Positions 25,743 through 33,059 of a DNA stretch of 33,149 bases are shown here, one piece after another. The notes beneath the pieces were generated by a model, which was not told the DNA's origin, ran no database searches, and saw nothing but the letters and a program-made list of their open reading frames with translations. The stretch's first letter is position 1; every line of letters starts with the position of its first letter. The stretch comes from an uncultured Bacteroidales bacterium. Its GTDB lineage: Bacteria > Bacteroidota > Bacteroidia > Bacteroidales > P3. Location of the stretch: NCBI GenBank assembly GCA_947167075.1, contig CAMVGR010000020.1, forward strand, positions 1 through 33,149, given 5' to 3'. The translations under genes and the position numbers were made by a program.

Positions 25743-27184
25743 GAAGTAGCCATCTTCTGGAGAATCTTGTTCAGAGCCTCTGTTGCCTGCTTGGAAGAGC
25801 AGTCGTAGTTGTTGGCAAACACAGCGAACGACATCAACGTCCCCTGCCGATCAACGAAGTAGCCGGCATAGCATTTCACACCGTCCATAGTGCCAGTCTT
25901 GAGCATTACCGTGATGTCCTTAGGCAGCGTGGGCAGCAGGTTCTTTGCCGTACCACTCTCACCCACCCTAGGTAGGCTCTGTCTGAAGTCGTCGGCAAAG
26001 GATTCCTTCGCCATTACGCTTAGGTAGCGACACATAAAATCGGCAGTCGTGCGGTTCATTCGCGACAGACCACAACCATCGATAATGCTGACACCGCTCA
26101 GGTCCAGGCCCTTCGTCTTAAGGTAAGATTCAATAGCTTCGCGCCCGCTCTCGAACGATCCCACACCACTATGCTTGTAGCCCAAGTATTTGAATATGAC
26201 TTCCGCATAGATATTGTTTGAGGTGTGGTTGGTATATTGGGCGATAGTCTTATAGTAAGGGCTGAAATATTCGCTCACCGTACGCACACTGTCGGGCGAC
26301 GACAGCGCTTCCTCGGCAGTGGCTACCACACTGATGCCGTGGGTACGCAAGAAGGTGGACAGCTGGTCGGCACACACCTTCGCCGGCTGGGGAAGTGCTA
26401 TTCTGACAGCAAAATCCTTGGCTCCCAGCGGCACAGTGCCCCGATAGAAGCGTTCGGAAAACCACGGCAGCCCGTATGCCACCACTCCGTCGCCACTACC
26501 TGCCACGCCGGTACCCACCTCGTTCACCTCCACCAAGTCCAGATTCTTCGGCACCGTCCTGCACAACGTAGCCGCAGCACCCACCTTGCTGCCCGCATTG
26601 AAGTGGGCAAAATACATATTCTCGTGGAAATTGAGACCTACGGCGCCCGCCCCATAATAGTTTCCCACATCGCCATGCTGCCAGCTATCGTGCTGTTGAG
26701 GCCCGTCGAAGATGGAGGTCACATAGCGGATTCGTCCGTCGACACGTCGCACTCCTCGCGACTGCAACGCACGTGTCCACAGCGTAAAGAGCGTGTCGGC
26801 AGTGGTCTGTCGATAGCGATAGGAGCCCAATAGGGGGTCGCCGCCACCTACTATATAGAGGTCGCCCTTGAGCACTCCCTCGCGATCCACATCGCCATAC
26901 ATGAGAAGCCTTGTGGTGAATCTGAACGACTTGCCCAGTTGTGCAAAGCCCACTCCGGTAGTGATCAGCTTTTCCACCGACGCTGGAATCATCGACCGCT
27001 GCTCGTCGTAGCCATATACCTTCTGGTTTGTCACCACATCATAAAGGCATACGCTCAACGAGGCATGTTGCATACCCTGACTGGCTGCCACTTCCCTCAC
27101 CGTGCGTTCCATCTCCATATTCACTTGCGCCGACAAAGAGCACGACAGCAGACAGAGCAGCACCGCAGCAAGGCTTCGTTTCAT
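25736..27184 (-). CDS. dacB: D-Ala-D-Ala carboxypeptidase/endopeptidase, PBP4 (S13) family (482 aa)
   Basis: Periplasmic penicillin-binding protein that trims peptidoglycan stem peptides or cuts cross-links. Residues 1-19 form a Sec signal peptide (cut after SLSA). The three active-site motifs are present: SVEK (69-72, with nucleophile Ser69), SNN (322-324) and KTGT (429-432). Length is normal for the family. The ATG at 27184 is used because it starts the signal peptide and overlaps the engB stop as ATGA; an in-frame upstream ATG at 27289 would lie within engB. Last gene of the glsA-glsB-engB-dacB operon. Confidence 0.92.
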   Translation of the reverse strand: MKRSLAAVLLCLLSCSLSAQVNMEMERTVREVAASQGMQHASLSVCLYDVVTNQKVYGYDEQRSMIPASVEKLITTGVGFAQLGKSFRFTTRLLMYGDVDREGVLKGDLYIVGGGDPLLGSYRYRQTTADTLFTLWTRALQSRGVRRVDGRIRYVTSIFDGPQQHDSWQHGDVGNYYGAGAVGLNFHENMYFAHFNAGSKVGAAATLCRTVPKNLDLVEVNEVGTGVAGSGDGVVAYGLPWFSERFYRGTVPLGAKDFAVRIALPQPAKVCADQLSTFLRTHGISVVATAEEALSSPDSVRTVSEYFSPYYKTIAQYTNHTSNNIYAEVIFKYLGYKHSGVGSFESGREAIESYLKTKGLDLSGVSIIDGCGLSRMNRTTADFMCRYLSVMAKESFADDFRQSLPRVGESGTAKNLLPTLPKDITVMLKTGTMDGVKCYAGYFVDRQGTLMSFAVFANNYDCSSKQATEALNKILQKMATSY

Positions 27185-27786
27185 ATCGATGCAAGGCTTT
27201 GGTTGATACGCTCGATGCTGTCCAAGAGGGTGTCTCGCCCGTAGCCCGTGAGACTGGAGGTGAGCACCATCGGCGGCATTTCTTCCCACTGCTCAGACAG
27301 GGCAGCCTTCATTTCCTTGATGTTCTTCATCACTTCGCGCTGTTTCTCCTTGTCGGTCTTAGTGTAGACGATAGTGAAGGGTATACCGTTGAGGCCAAGA
27401 AAGTTTATGAATTCGAGGTCTATTCGCTGGGGAGGGATGCGACTGTCTATCAGCACATACGTATTGGTAAGGGCAGTGCGACGGAGAAAATAGTCGCGTA
27501 TCATCTGACCGAACCCCTCACGTTGAGACTTGCTGGTGCGGGCGTAGCCGTAGCCTGGAAGGTCGACCAGATACCACTCGTTGTTGATGATGAAGTGGTT
27601 GATCAGTTGTGTCTTGCCCGGACGACCGCTAGTCTTGGCCAATCCCTTCACCCCTGTGAGCATATTGATGAGCGACGATTTACCCACATTGCTCCTTCCC
27701 ACAAAGGCATACTCGGGCAATCCACTGTCCGGACACTTGCTCCACGTAGGGCTACTCACTACAAACTCCGCCTTCTTAATCAGCAT
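27181..27786 (-). CDS. engB: Ribosome biogenesis GTPase YsxC/EngB (201 aa)
   Basis: GTPase needed for assembly of the 50S subunit. All G motifs are visible: G1 GRSNVGKS (30-37), G2 region GRPGKTQ (54-60), G3 DLPG (75-78), G4 TKTD (142-145) and G5 SSLTG (177-181). The MLIKKAEFV start at 27786 fits the family; an in-frame ATG at 27816 would add ten residues within glsB. With this start it overlaps glsB by 11 bases and dacB by 4, showing a tightly packed operon. Confidence 0.95.
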   Translation of the reverse strand: MLIKKAEFVVSSPTWSKCPDSGLPEYAFVGRSNVGKSSLINMLTGVKGLAKTSGRPGKTQLINHFIINNEWYLVDLPGYGYARTSKSQREGFGQMIRDYFLRRTALTNTYVLIDSRIPPQRIDLEFINFLGLNGIPFTIVYTKTDKEKQREVMKNIKEMKAALSEQWEEMPPMVLTSSLTGYGRDTLLDSIERINQSLASI

Positions 27787-28942
27787 TGTTCGTTCCTCCA
27801 CGCTTCTTTCGTCCACGCTTGATATTCTTCATCTCCAAGCGAAGCTCCTTTGCTCTCTCGCGAAGTGCCTCTCGTTGCTTTTGCAATCCTTTCAGATGGC
27901 TCAGCTCGCGGAGCTGTTCGTCCTCTTCGTCACTGCTCTGATTCCACCACGGGAGGCGTCGCATATTGATACGGAAGAGGCGACGACGGTCGAACTTGAC
28001 ATTCTTTTCATTGTATGAATCGATGTGTCGCTCCCTCTTTTCGTCGGAGATGTCTTTTAGCGTGATGAGTATTCCAATGCCACTGGTGCCTGGCAATCCA
28101 TGGTCTGGGCAAGTACCAAAATAGCGCATCGTGGAGCTGAGGTTCATATATGCATTCACCAGAGCCGGCACTGTGCACCCACGGTTGCGAACAGCTCGCA
28201 GCAATATCTGGTAGTCTTCCCTGTAGTTGCGTCCATTGAAAAGCTTTGCCAGCTTGTTCAAGTCCATCTCTATATGCGTAGGCTCGAACGGCCACATGAG
28301 TCCATCTGGGTCGGGAAAATACTTCTGATAGAAGTACAGGATCAGGTCGCGAGCCTCCTTATCCATATTGTCGTAGATGGTGATTTTGCCCAAGAAGTAG
28401 CGAGTTTCGGGTATTTCCAGGATTAGCGACCCTAGGCCGTCCCACAGGTTATCGAGCGAGTAGAGGCCTTTGTGCAGGTCGATAGAGGGTTGATAGGCCG
28501 GCTGCACGAACGCACGGCCCAACTCGACAGTGTACGGAAGGTAGTCTTTCAGAAATTCCTCACTGAACTGGTAGTGCTCTGCCGTGGGTGTCACTATCGA
28601 ACCGTCGGCACGCACCATCATGGTGCTCCCGTGTGCATAACGGTAGCCTCCTACGATCTCCTCGTCTTGTGGGTTCCACACAAAGAGCTGCTTGCAGCAG
28701 TATGGCTCGGGCAGCAGGTCGTAGTCGTCGATGTCGACGGGCTTACCCGTACCACCACCCTCCGTAGCAAAGCTCAATTCCCGCAGACGGCCTATCTCAC
28801 GCATGATGTTGGGCGAGAGATGGGCGGTGGTGATGTATATCTCTTTGTTTCCACGACAGGTTTTCCTCAAGAAATGCTTCTGCTTCAGCTCTTTCTTGAT
28901 CAGCTCGCGGTCCACTGGTGGTGCTATATAACTTAAATCCAT
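27776..28942 (-). CDS. glsB: GNAT-type N-acyltransferase GlsB, glycine lipid synthesis (388 aa)
   Basis: By homology to the Bacteroides GlsB enzyme, joins a 3-hydroxy fatty acid from acyl-ACP to the amino group of glycine, the first step of glycine (and serine-glycine) lipids of the membrane. Seen: the OlsB/GlsB-like acyltransferase core RELSFATEGGGTGKPVDID (54-72), KQLFVWN...EIVGGYRY (84-102) and ELGRAFVQPAYQ (140-151). The last 45 residues form a highly charged, Lys/Arg-rich helix that ends in a basic tail, possibly for membrane surface binding. glsA lies 42 bases upstream, the arrangement known from Bacteroides thetaiotaomicron. Often annotated simply as a GNAT or hemolysin-like protein. 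Confidence 0.85.
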   Translation of the reverse strand: MDLSYIAPPVDRELIKKELKQKHFLRKTCRGNKEIYITTAHLSPNIMREIGRLRELSFATEGGGTGKPVDIDDYDLLPEPYCCKQLFVWNPQDEEIVGGYRYAHGSTMMVRADGSIVTPTAEHYQFSEEFLKDYLPYTVELGRAFVQPAYQPSIDLHKGLYSLDNLWDGLGSLILEIPETRYFLGKITIYDNMDKEARDLILYFYQKYFPDPDGLMWPFEPTHIEMDLNKLAKLFNGRNYREDYQILLRAVRNRGCTVPALVNAYMNLSSTMRYFGTCPDHGLPGTSGIGILITLKDISDEKRERHIDSYNEKNVKFDRRRLFRINMRRLPWWNQSSDEEDEQLRELSHLKGLQKQREALRERAKELRLEMKNIKRGRKKRGGTNNAD

Positions 28943-28984
28943 TGCAGTACGTTTTATTATGTTTCGTGGTTCGTCGTTGGCGGT

Positions 28985-29839
28985 CTATTCCAGAAATTGT
29001 GCCTGCGGATTGCTCTGCAGCCTATAGACATGATCTTTTACCATTTGGGCCCATTCGTAGGCTGTGTGCCGCTGGTCGAATGTCTGCCACGGAATGGGAC
29101 GGCCAAAGGTGATTTTCATACTCTTGCCTCGCTGTGCAAACATCTCTGCAGGCAACAGGGCCATCTCGAAGTTGAACTTGATTCCCAACTTTTTCCTAAT
29201 ATTGGCCAATCGATAGAAGCGCATCCGATTGCGAGCTTCGGTGAATGTAGGCACAATGTCGCGGTGGTATTTCACTGCCTTTTTTATGAAGGTGGCCTTC
29301 CACTCCAGGTCCCGCACCTCTCCCTTTTGCAGTCGAGAGCATAGGCCTGCAGGATAGTACAGCAGGATATTCTGACCGGCGAATGCCTCCTCTACCGTTG
29401 CCAACGACTTGTTTCTATTCACCTTATCGATTGGATAGAACAGGCCTTTCAGCCCGGGAATGTATAGCAAAAAGTCGTTGACCGGGAACTTGATGTCTTC
29501 TCTAACCCTTCCCACAGCATCCATCAGGGCAATACCGTCGGGGCCTCCCAGGGGATGATTGCTGCACACGATGGGGGTGCCTTCGGTAGGGATATTCTCA
29601 AGGCCCACGGTCTCTATCGTCATGCCGAGGTTGTGGCTTTCTTTTCCCTCGATAAAAGTACGGACAAAATCAAGATCAAACTTGTCTCTGTTCAGATATA
29701 TACCACGATTGATCTCCTTCACATGAAGCAAATGCTCCAAAAAACGAATCACAAACTTGGGCACCTTCACCCTTTTTGCCTTCAAAATCTTCTCTAGATC
29801 AATGTGTTTTGCACTTATCTCCTGTATTTCACTCTCCAT
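28985..29839 (-). CDS. glsA: O-acyltransferase GlsA, glycine lipid synthesis (284 aa)
   Basis: Member of the PlsC-like acyltransferase superfamily, predicted to add the second fatty acid to the hydroxyl of the GlsB product. The catalytic motif reads SNHPLGGPDG (93-102): His95 and Asp101 are separated by five residues, not the four of ordinary PlsC, as I recall for OlsA/GlsA-type enzymes. The YYPAGLCSR segment (161-169) stands where PlsC has its FPEG motif. The ATG at 29839 is chosen because the in-frame ATG at 29911 would place the promoter -7 box (29864-29871) inside the gene. First gene of the four-gene operon. Confidence 0.85.
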   Translation of the reverse strand: MESEIQEISAKHIDLEKILKAKRVKVPKFVIRFLEHLLHVKEINRGIYLNRDKFDLDFVRTFIEGKESHNLGMTIETVGLENIPTEGTPIVCSNHPLGGPDGIALMDAVGRVREDIKFPVNDFLLYIPGLKGLFYPIDKVNRNKSLATVEEAFAGQNILLYYPAGLCSRLQKGEVRDLEWKATFIKKAVKYHRDIVPTFTEARNRMRFYRLANIRKKLGIKFNFEMALLPAEMFAQRGKSMKITFGRPIPWQTFDQRHTAYEWAQMVKDHVYRLQSNPQAQFLE

Positions 29840-29863
29840 AACGCAATCTGTTTTTAACTTTTG

Positions 29864-29896
29864 CAAAATTACATTTTTTTCTCCGAACTTGAGCAA
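29864..29896 (-). promoter_or_regulatory. Promoter of the glsA-glsB-engB-dacB operon
   Basis: On the minus strand TTG (29894-29896), 22 nt, TAATTTTG (29864-29871) then CA. It lies 25 bases before the glsA start and is the only promoter seen for the operon. Confidence 0.55.
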
Positions 29897-30099
29897 CATT
29901 TTTATTAACATTCTTCCACAAGGTGTTCATATCTTGCATCGAAGGCCTATACGTTATGTATCACCTCCATAAATACACATAGCCGCTCAGCGACTGCCAA
30001 CCATTAGAAAAAAGAGAAGTACTACACAATTATTACCTCCTTTTGTCGTTCTTTAAAAGTAGAAGAACCGATACAACTCCGCCAATGGAATGTTTAATC

Positions 30100-30154
30100 A
30101 CGGTGCATCTACGGTGCATGTACGGTTCATGTACGGATGAAGTACGGTGGAAGG
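30100..30154. repeat. 11-bp repeat element C2
   Basis: Five 11-bp units decay from left to right: ACGGTGCATCT, ACGGTGCATGT, ACGGTTCATGT, ACGGATGAAGT, ACGGTGGAAGG. Unit 2 is the exact reverse complement of the unit repeated at 8589-8610 inside the giant gene. A possible inverted remnant (ACATACCGT) lies near 30179-30187. No long palindrome is present. Confidence 0.8.
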
Positions 30155-30269
30155 CCGGCAAATGCCTATCCCTCACCCACATACCGTCGCATTCGAATAG
30201 AACACCATTGATATTGAGCAGATTATCGACACGACATATCATTAATTCAAAACAATAATACAACACTCT

Positions 30270-31484
30270 ATGAGAAAAAGACATCTTTATCTTGCACTCA
30301 TCCTACTGCTGGCCATCGTCGGGTGCCAAAAGAAGGCATCCAACTCGATGACCTATCGTGAACTGGGAGCAACAGGCTTGAAAGTAAGCGAACTAAGCAT
30401 CGGCTGCGGCGGGTTTGAGAAGCTAGACACACTCGGATCGATCGAGCTAATGACCGCAGCCCTCGACAGTGGCATGAACTACATCGACATCTACGATGCC
30501 AACCCCAAAGTGCGTTCCAACATAGGAGCCGCCCTCAAAGGTCGTCGCGACGAGATGATCATCCAAGGGCACATCGGCACCATCTGGCAGGATGGGCAGC
30601 ACAAACGCACCCGCGACCTCGAGGAGACCCGTCGCGGCTTCGAAGACCTGCTACAGCGTCTGGGAACCGACCATATCGAGGTGGGCATGATCCACATCAC
30701 CGACAGCCCCGAAGAGTGGGCCGAACTGGAAGGAAGCCCATTCCTAGACTATGTGTTTCAACTAAAGAAAGAGGGCAAGATCAAGCATATAGGTGTAAGC
30801 AGCCACAATGCAGAAGTGGCTCTGACGGCAGCCAAAAGCGGATGGATAGAGGTGATCATGTTCTCGCTCAATCCGGCCTTCGACCGGCTATGTGGTGGAG
30901 CCACCCCCTGGACCGCCGGTGCCATGGACAACCTGCAGGCCGGCATCGACCCCATCAGAGTGGAATTCTACGACTACTGCACAAGCCACCAGATTGGAGT
31001 GACCGTGATGAAGACATTCGGCGGTGGCGGACGGCTGCTCGACGAAAAGAGGTCGCCCCTAGGATATGCCTTGACACCCGAACAATGCATCGCCTATTGC
31101 CTCGCAAAACCGTGCATAAGCACATGCATACTGGGTATCGACAATATGGACGAACTGCTCACCGACCTGCACTATCTGCACGCCACCGAAGCAGAGAAAG
31201 ACTACACGACCGCCGGGCAAACAGCGATTGCCTCGCTCGGAGGCGACTGCACCTACTGCAACCACTGCTCCCCCTGCTCTGCAGGCATCCCCATAGCCCG
31301 CGTCAACGAACTGCTCGACCTAGCTGAAACCAACGGCCTATCCGACGAACTCAAAGCACAATATGCCGCCCTGACGAAACACGGTGGCGACTGCACCCAC
31401 TGCGGAGCTTGTCTCTCGCGCTGCCCATTCTCCGTCGATATACCCTCTCGAATGGACCGTGCAAAAGCAATGTTCGGCAAATAA
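30270..31484 (+). CDS. Aldo/keto reductase-fold Fe-S protein with lipoprotein signal (404 aa)
   Basis: Predicted oxidoreductase of the COG1453-like aldo/keto reductase group; substrate unknown. Residues 1-19 look like a lipoprotein signal peptide: basic start, hydrophobic LYLALILLLAIVG, then Cys19, followed by QKKASNS. The reductase domain begins at MTYRELGATGLKVS (27-40). The usual tetrad is altered: Asp73 is present, but the Tyr and Lys positions read DANPK and IIQGHIG, as I recall for this subgroup. The C-terminus has C-x2-C-x2-C-x2-C (327-336) and C-x2-C-x2-C-x3-CP (375-386), enough for two [4Fe-4S] clusters. If translation instead began at ATG 30348 the protein would be cytoplasmic. No partner gene adjoins. 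Confidence 0.8.
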   Translation: MRKRHLYLALILLLAIVGCQKKASNSMTYRELGATGLKVSELSIGCGGFEKLDTLGSIELMTAALDSGMNYIDIYDANPKVRSNIGAALKGRRDEMIIQGHIGTIWQDGQHKRTRDLEETRRGFEDLLQRLGTDHIEVGMIHITDSPEEWAELEGSPFLDYVFQLKKEGKIKHIGVSSHNAEVALTAAKSGWIEVIMFSLNPAFDRLCGGATPWTAGAMDNLQAGIDPIRVEFYDYCTSHQIGVTVMKTFGGGGRLLDEKRSPLGYALTPEQCIAYCLAKPCISTCILGIDNMDELLTDLHYLHATEAEKDYTTAGQTAIASLGGDCTYCNHCSPCSAGIPIARVNELLDLAETNGLSDELKAQYAALTKHGGDCTHCGACLSRCPFSVDIPSRMDRAKAMFGK

Positions 31485-31508
31485 AAAAGTGTTAATACGA
31501 AAGAAAAA

Positions 31509-31540
31509 TTTGGCCAGTTTAAAAAGAAGATGTATCTTTG
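31509..31540 (+). promoter_or_regulatory. Promoter of rpmG
   Basis: TTTG (31509-31512), 20 nt, TATCTTTG (31533-31540), then CAG. This is a full consensus match and the best promoter in the window. The leader to the rpmG start is about 80 nt. Confidence 0.75.
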
Positions 31541-31627
31541 CAGCCGGTTTGAATGCCTATTTTTGAATCGTTGATGCTCTTTTCAATCTAGGTTTCAGAC
31601 AGTTAAATTAGAATAAACAAAACAGTC

Positions 31628-31816
31628 ATGGCAAAGAAAAATAAAGATGCACGTGTGCAAGTGATACTTGAATGCACCGAACAGAAGAACAGCGGTGTCG
31701 CCGGCATGAGCCGTTATATCACCACCAAAAACAAGAAGAACACTCCGGAACGTTTGGAGTTGAAAAAGTACAACCCCTTCTTGAAGAAAGTCACTGTCCA
31801 CAAAGAAATCAAGTAA
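31628..31816 (+). CDS. rpmG: 50S ribosomal protein L33 (62 aa)
   Basis: Structural protein of the large ribosomal subunit. The Bacteroidetes L33 pattern is plain: [20 protein letters not shown] at the start, [20 protein letters not shown] (29-48), and [15 protein letters not shown] at the end. It lacks the paired CxxC zinc motifs of the Zn-binding form; only Cys16 is present. Length is typical. It starts its own transcript here; in Bacteroides rpmB usually precedes it, but no rpmB lies upstream. Confidence 0.96.
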   Translation: MAKKNKDARVQVILECTEQKNSGVAGMSRYITTKNKKNTPERLELKKYNPFLKKVTVHKEIK

Positions 31817-31835
31817 AGTAAAGGAGAACTGAACT

Positions 31836-31991
31836 ATGGCAAAGAAAGTTGTTGCTACACTGAAGACCCAGACCGGCAAGAGTTTTGCAAAAGTGATCCG
31901 CATGGTCCGCTCCGAAAAGACCGGTGCATACATGTTCAAAGAGGAAATCGTCCCCTCCGACAGCGTGCAAGAATATCTGAAGAAGAAATAA
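31836..31991 (+). CDS. DUF4295 family small protein (51 aa)
   Basis: A small basic protein starting MAKKVVATLKTQTGKSFAKV and ending VQEYLKKK, with a KTGAYMFKEEIVPSD segment (28-42) typical of DUF4295. The family occurs in Bacteroidetes directly after rpmG and is suspected to be ribosome-associated; its function is not established. AAAGGAG at 31819-31825 is a clear ribosome binding site, unusual in this window. It follows rpmG by 19 bases and ends before a terminator. ftsY, which usually follows in Bacteroides, is not here. Confidence 0.92.
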   Translation: MAKKVVATLKTQTGKSFAKVIRMVRSEKTGAYMFKEEIVPSDSVQEYLKKK

Positions 31992-32018
31992 TTGCTGATA
32001 CAAGCACATTAACACCAT

Positions 32019-32054
32019 CTCTCACCAAGGGAATCCTTAGTGAGAGTTTTTTTT
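32019..32054 (+). terminator. Intrinsic terminator after rpmG-DUF4295
   Basis: A 12-bp stem with one mismatch (32019-32030 and 32035-32046), GAAT loop, then eight T residues. It lies 28 bases after the DUF4295 stop and faces the end of the leftward remnant gene. Confidence 0.88.
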
Positions 32055-32076
32055 AGTGTCTAGCAAATCGTAAATA

Positions 32077-32580
32077 TCAGTTGCCACTGTTGCCGGTGCG
32101 GGCTTGATGTTCGAGCTCCATCTTGCCGAAACGCAGGGTGAGGCCGAAGGAGATGTACTGCGAATTGGAGGTGCGCTGACCGCCGCCTTGGTAGTAGGGG
32201 TTGGTGGTCTGCCACTGCTCGCCTACACTGCCAAAGACATCCTTCAGGTTGAGGTAGAGCGACAGTCGACAGTCCAGCAGGTCGGAGCTGATGCCGAGGT
32301 CGGTGCGGAAGGTGGGCTCATGGATGTTCATCGGGGCCAACTGTCGCGTAGTGTAGCTCACGGTGCCGACCACGATGCGGCACCCGAAGGAGAAGGCCGA
32401 CATGTTGTCGTCGACAAGTGCTACCTTAACACCGTCGTGCTCTTCGATGGGCAGCTCTCGCATCCTGCGCCACAGTACCACCATTCTCTCGGCCAGCAGC
32501 GCCGTCGATGCTACAACCCCCCGCCAGCCATATTCCCATCCATAGCGGCATACCGGCAAGGCTTGGTTGCTCAACGTCAT
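32077..32580 (-). pseudogene. Chimeric remnant: M56 (BlaR1-like) fragment joined to outer-membrane barrel end
   Basis: The 167-codon frame joins two unrelated pieces. Residues about 30-75 (LWRRMRELPIEEHDG, then VKVALVDDNMSAFSFG) match the segment just before the protease centre of M56/BlaR1-type membrane peptidases. The HExxH zinc motif and most membrane helices are missing. From about residue 85 the text (RLSLYLNLKDVFGS, TNPYYQGGG, YISFGLTLRFGK) is the last strands of a TonB-receptor-like or OMP beta-barrel protein. BlaI, M56 and barrel genes often lie in series, so one in-frame deletion could have fused the ends of two neighbours. It begins 9 bases after the truncated blaI. A working product is unlikely. 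Confidence 0.65.
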
Positions 32581-32589
32581 AATATTGGG

Positions 32590-32865
32590 TCAACGTTGCT
32601 GCACCTCCTTCAGCTTTTCTTCGATGATGTTGGCCAGGGCGTCGAGGTCTTCCTTGCGGATGCCTTTGTCCTCCATGAAGAAGGACACCAGCTGACGGTA
32701 GCTGCCGCCGAAGTAATTGTTCATCAGTCGGCCCAGCATTCGACCCGAATAATCTGACTTGCTCACTAACGGGTAGTACTGGTTGTTGCCGCCCAAGGTG
32801 CGATGCCCCACAAAGCCTTTCTGCTCCAAGATGCGGATTTCTGTCGATGGTGGAGGACGCTCCAT
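32590..32865 (-). pseudogene. BlaI/MecI-type repressor lacking most of its DNA-binding domain (91 aa)
   Basis: Complete members are about 120-125 residues: a winged-helix DNA-binding domain then a dimerisation helix region. Here the frame starts MERPPPSTEIRILEQKGFVG, which corresponds to the recognition helix and wing, followed by YYPLVSKSDYSGRMLGRLMN and a C-terminal helix (GIRKEDLDALANIIEEKLKE). The first 30 or so residues are gone, and an in-frame TAA lies two codons before the ATG. Dimerisation might survive but specific DNA binding should not. In intact loci BlaI is cleaved by an M56 peptidase encoded next to it; that gene is also reduced here. Confidence 0.75.
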
Positions 32866-33059
32866 AGGAGCTTACAATTGCTTAGCAAATGGTTTGCCGA
32901 CGTGCTGTTCGAAGGCAGCGGACATGGAAGGCGGCGGACATTAATGCCCGCTCACAAACATAGGATATATGCAGACCGGAGCCCTGCGCTGTGCGCAGGG
33001 CTCCGGCTGTTTTTGTCTGTTATTAAACTATTAATTATACTTCAATTCGCGTTAATGCA
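32866..33059. other. Gap between truncated blaI and the right-edge gene
   Basis: Contains a strong hairpin (32976-33006). No remnant of the missing BlaI N-terminus was recognised here, and no TAnnTTTG promoter reading leftward was found. Confidence 0.5.
32976..33013 (+). terminator. Hairpin terminator, 14-bp perfect stem
   Basis: Arms 32976-32989 and 32993-33006 pair perfectly around a TGT loop, with five T residues at 33009-33013. The T-run faces rightward transcription, but no rightward gene precedes it; it could also end the leftward gene finishing at 33060, less efficiently. Confidence 0.7.

Larger units (their letters stand above)
29840..30269. other. Divergent intergenic region between glsA and the reductase gene
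   Basis: Contains the leftward glsA promoter and the 11-bp repeat element C2 (30100-30154). No clear TAnnTTTG promoter was found for the rightward reductase gene. Open frames crossing the repeat on both strands (30033-30284 and 30043-30258) show no protein character. Confidence 0.6.

Noticed and set aside
31541..31627. tRNA or rpmB in the rpmG leader
   Set aside because: No cloverleaf and no open frame of L28 type is present; it is a plain leader.
32104..32757. 217-codon plus-strand frame
   Set aside because: Its complement encodes recognisable BlaI, M56 and barrel fragments, whereas the plus-strand product resembles nothing and has no promoter.
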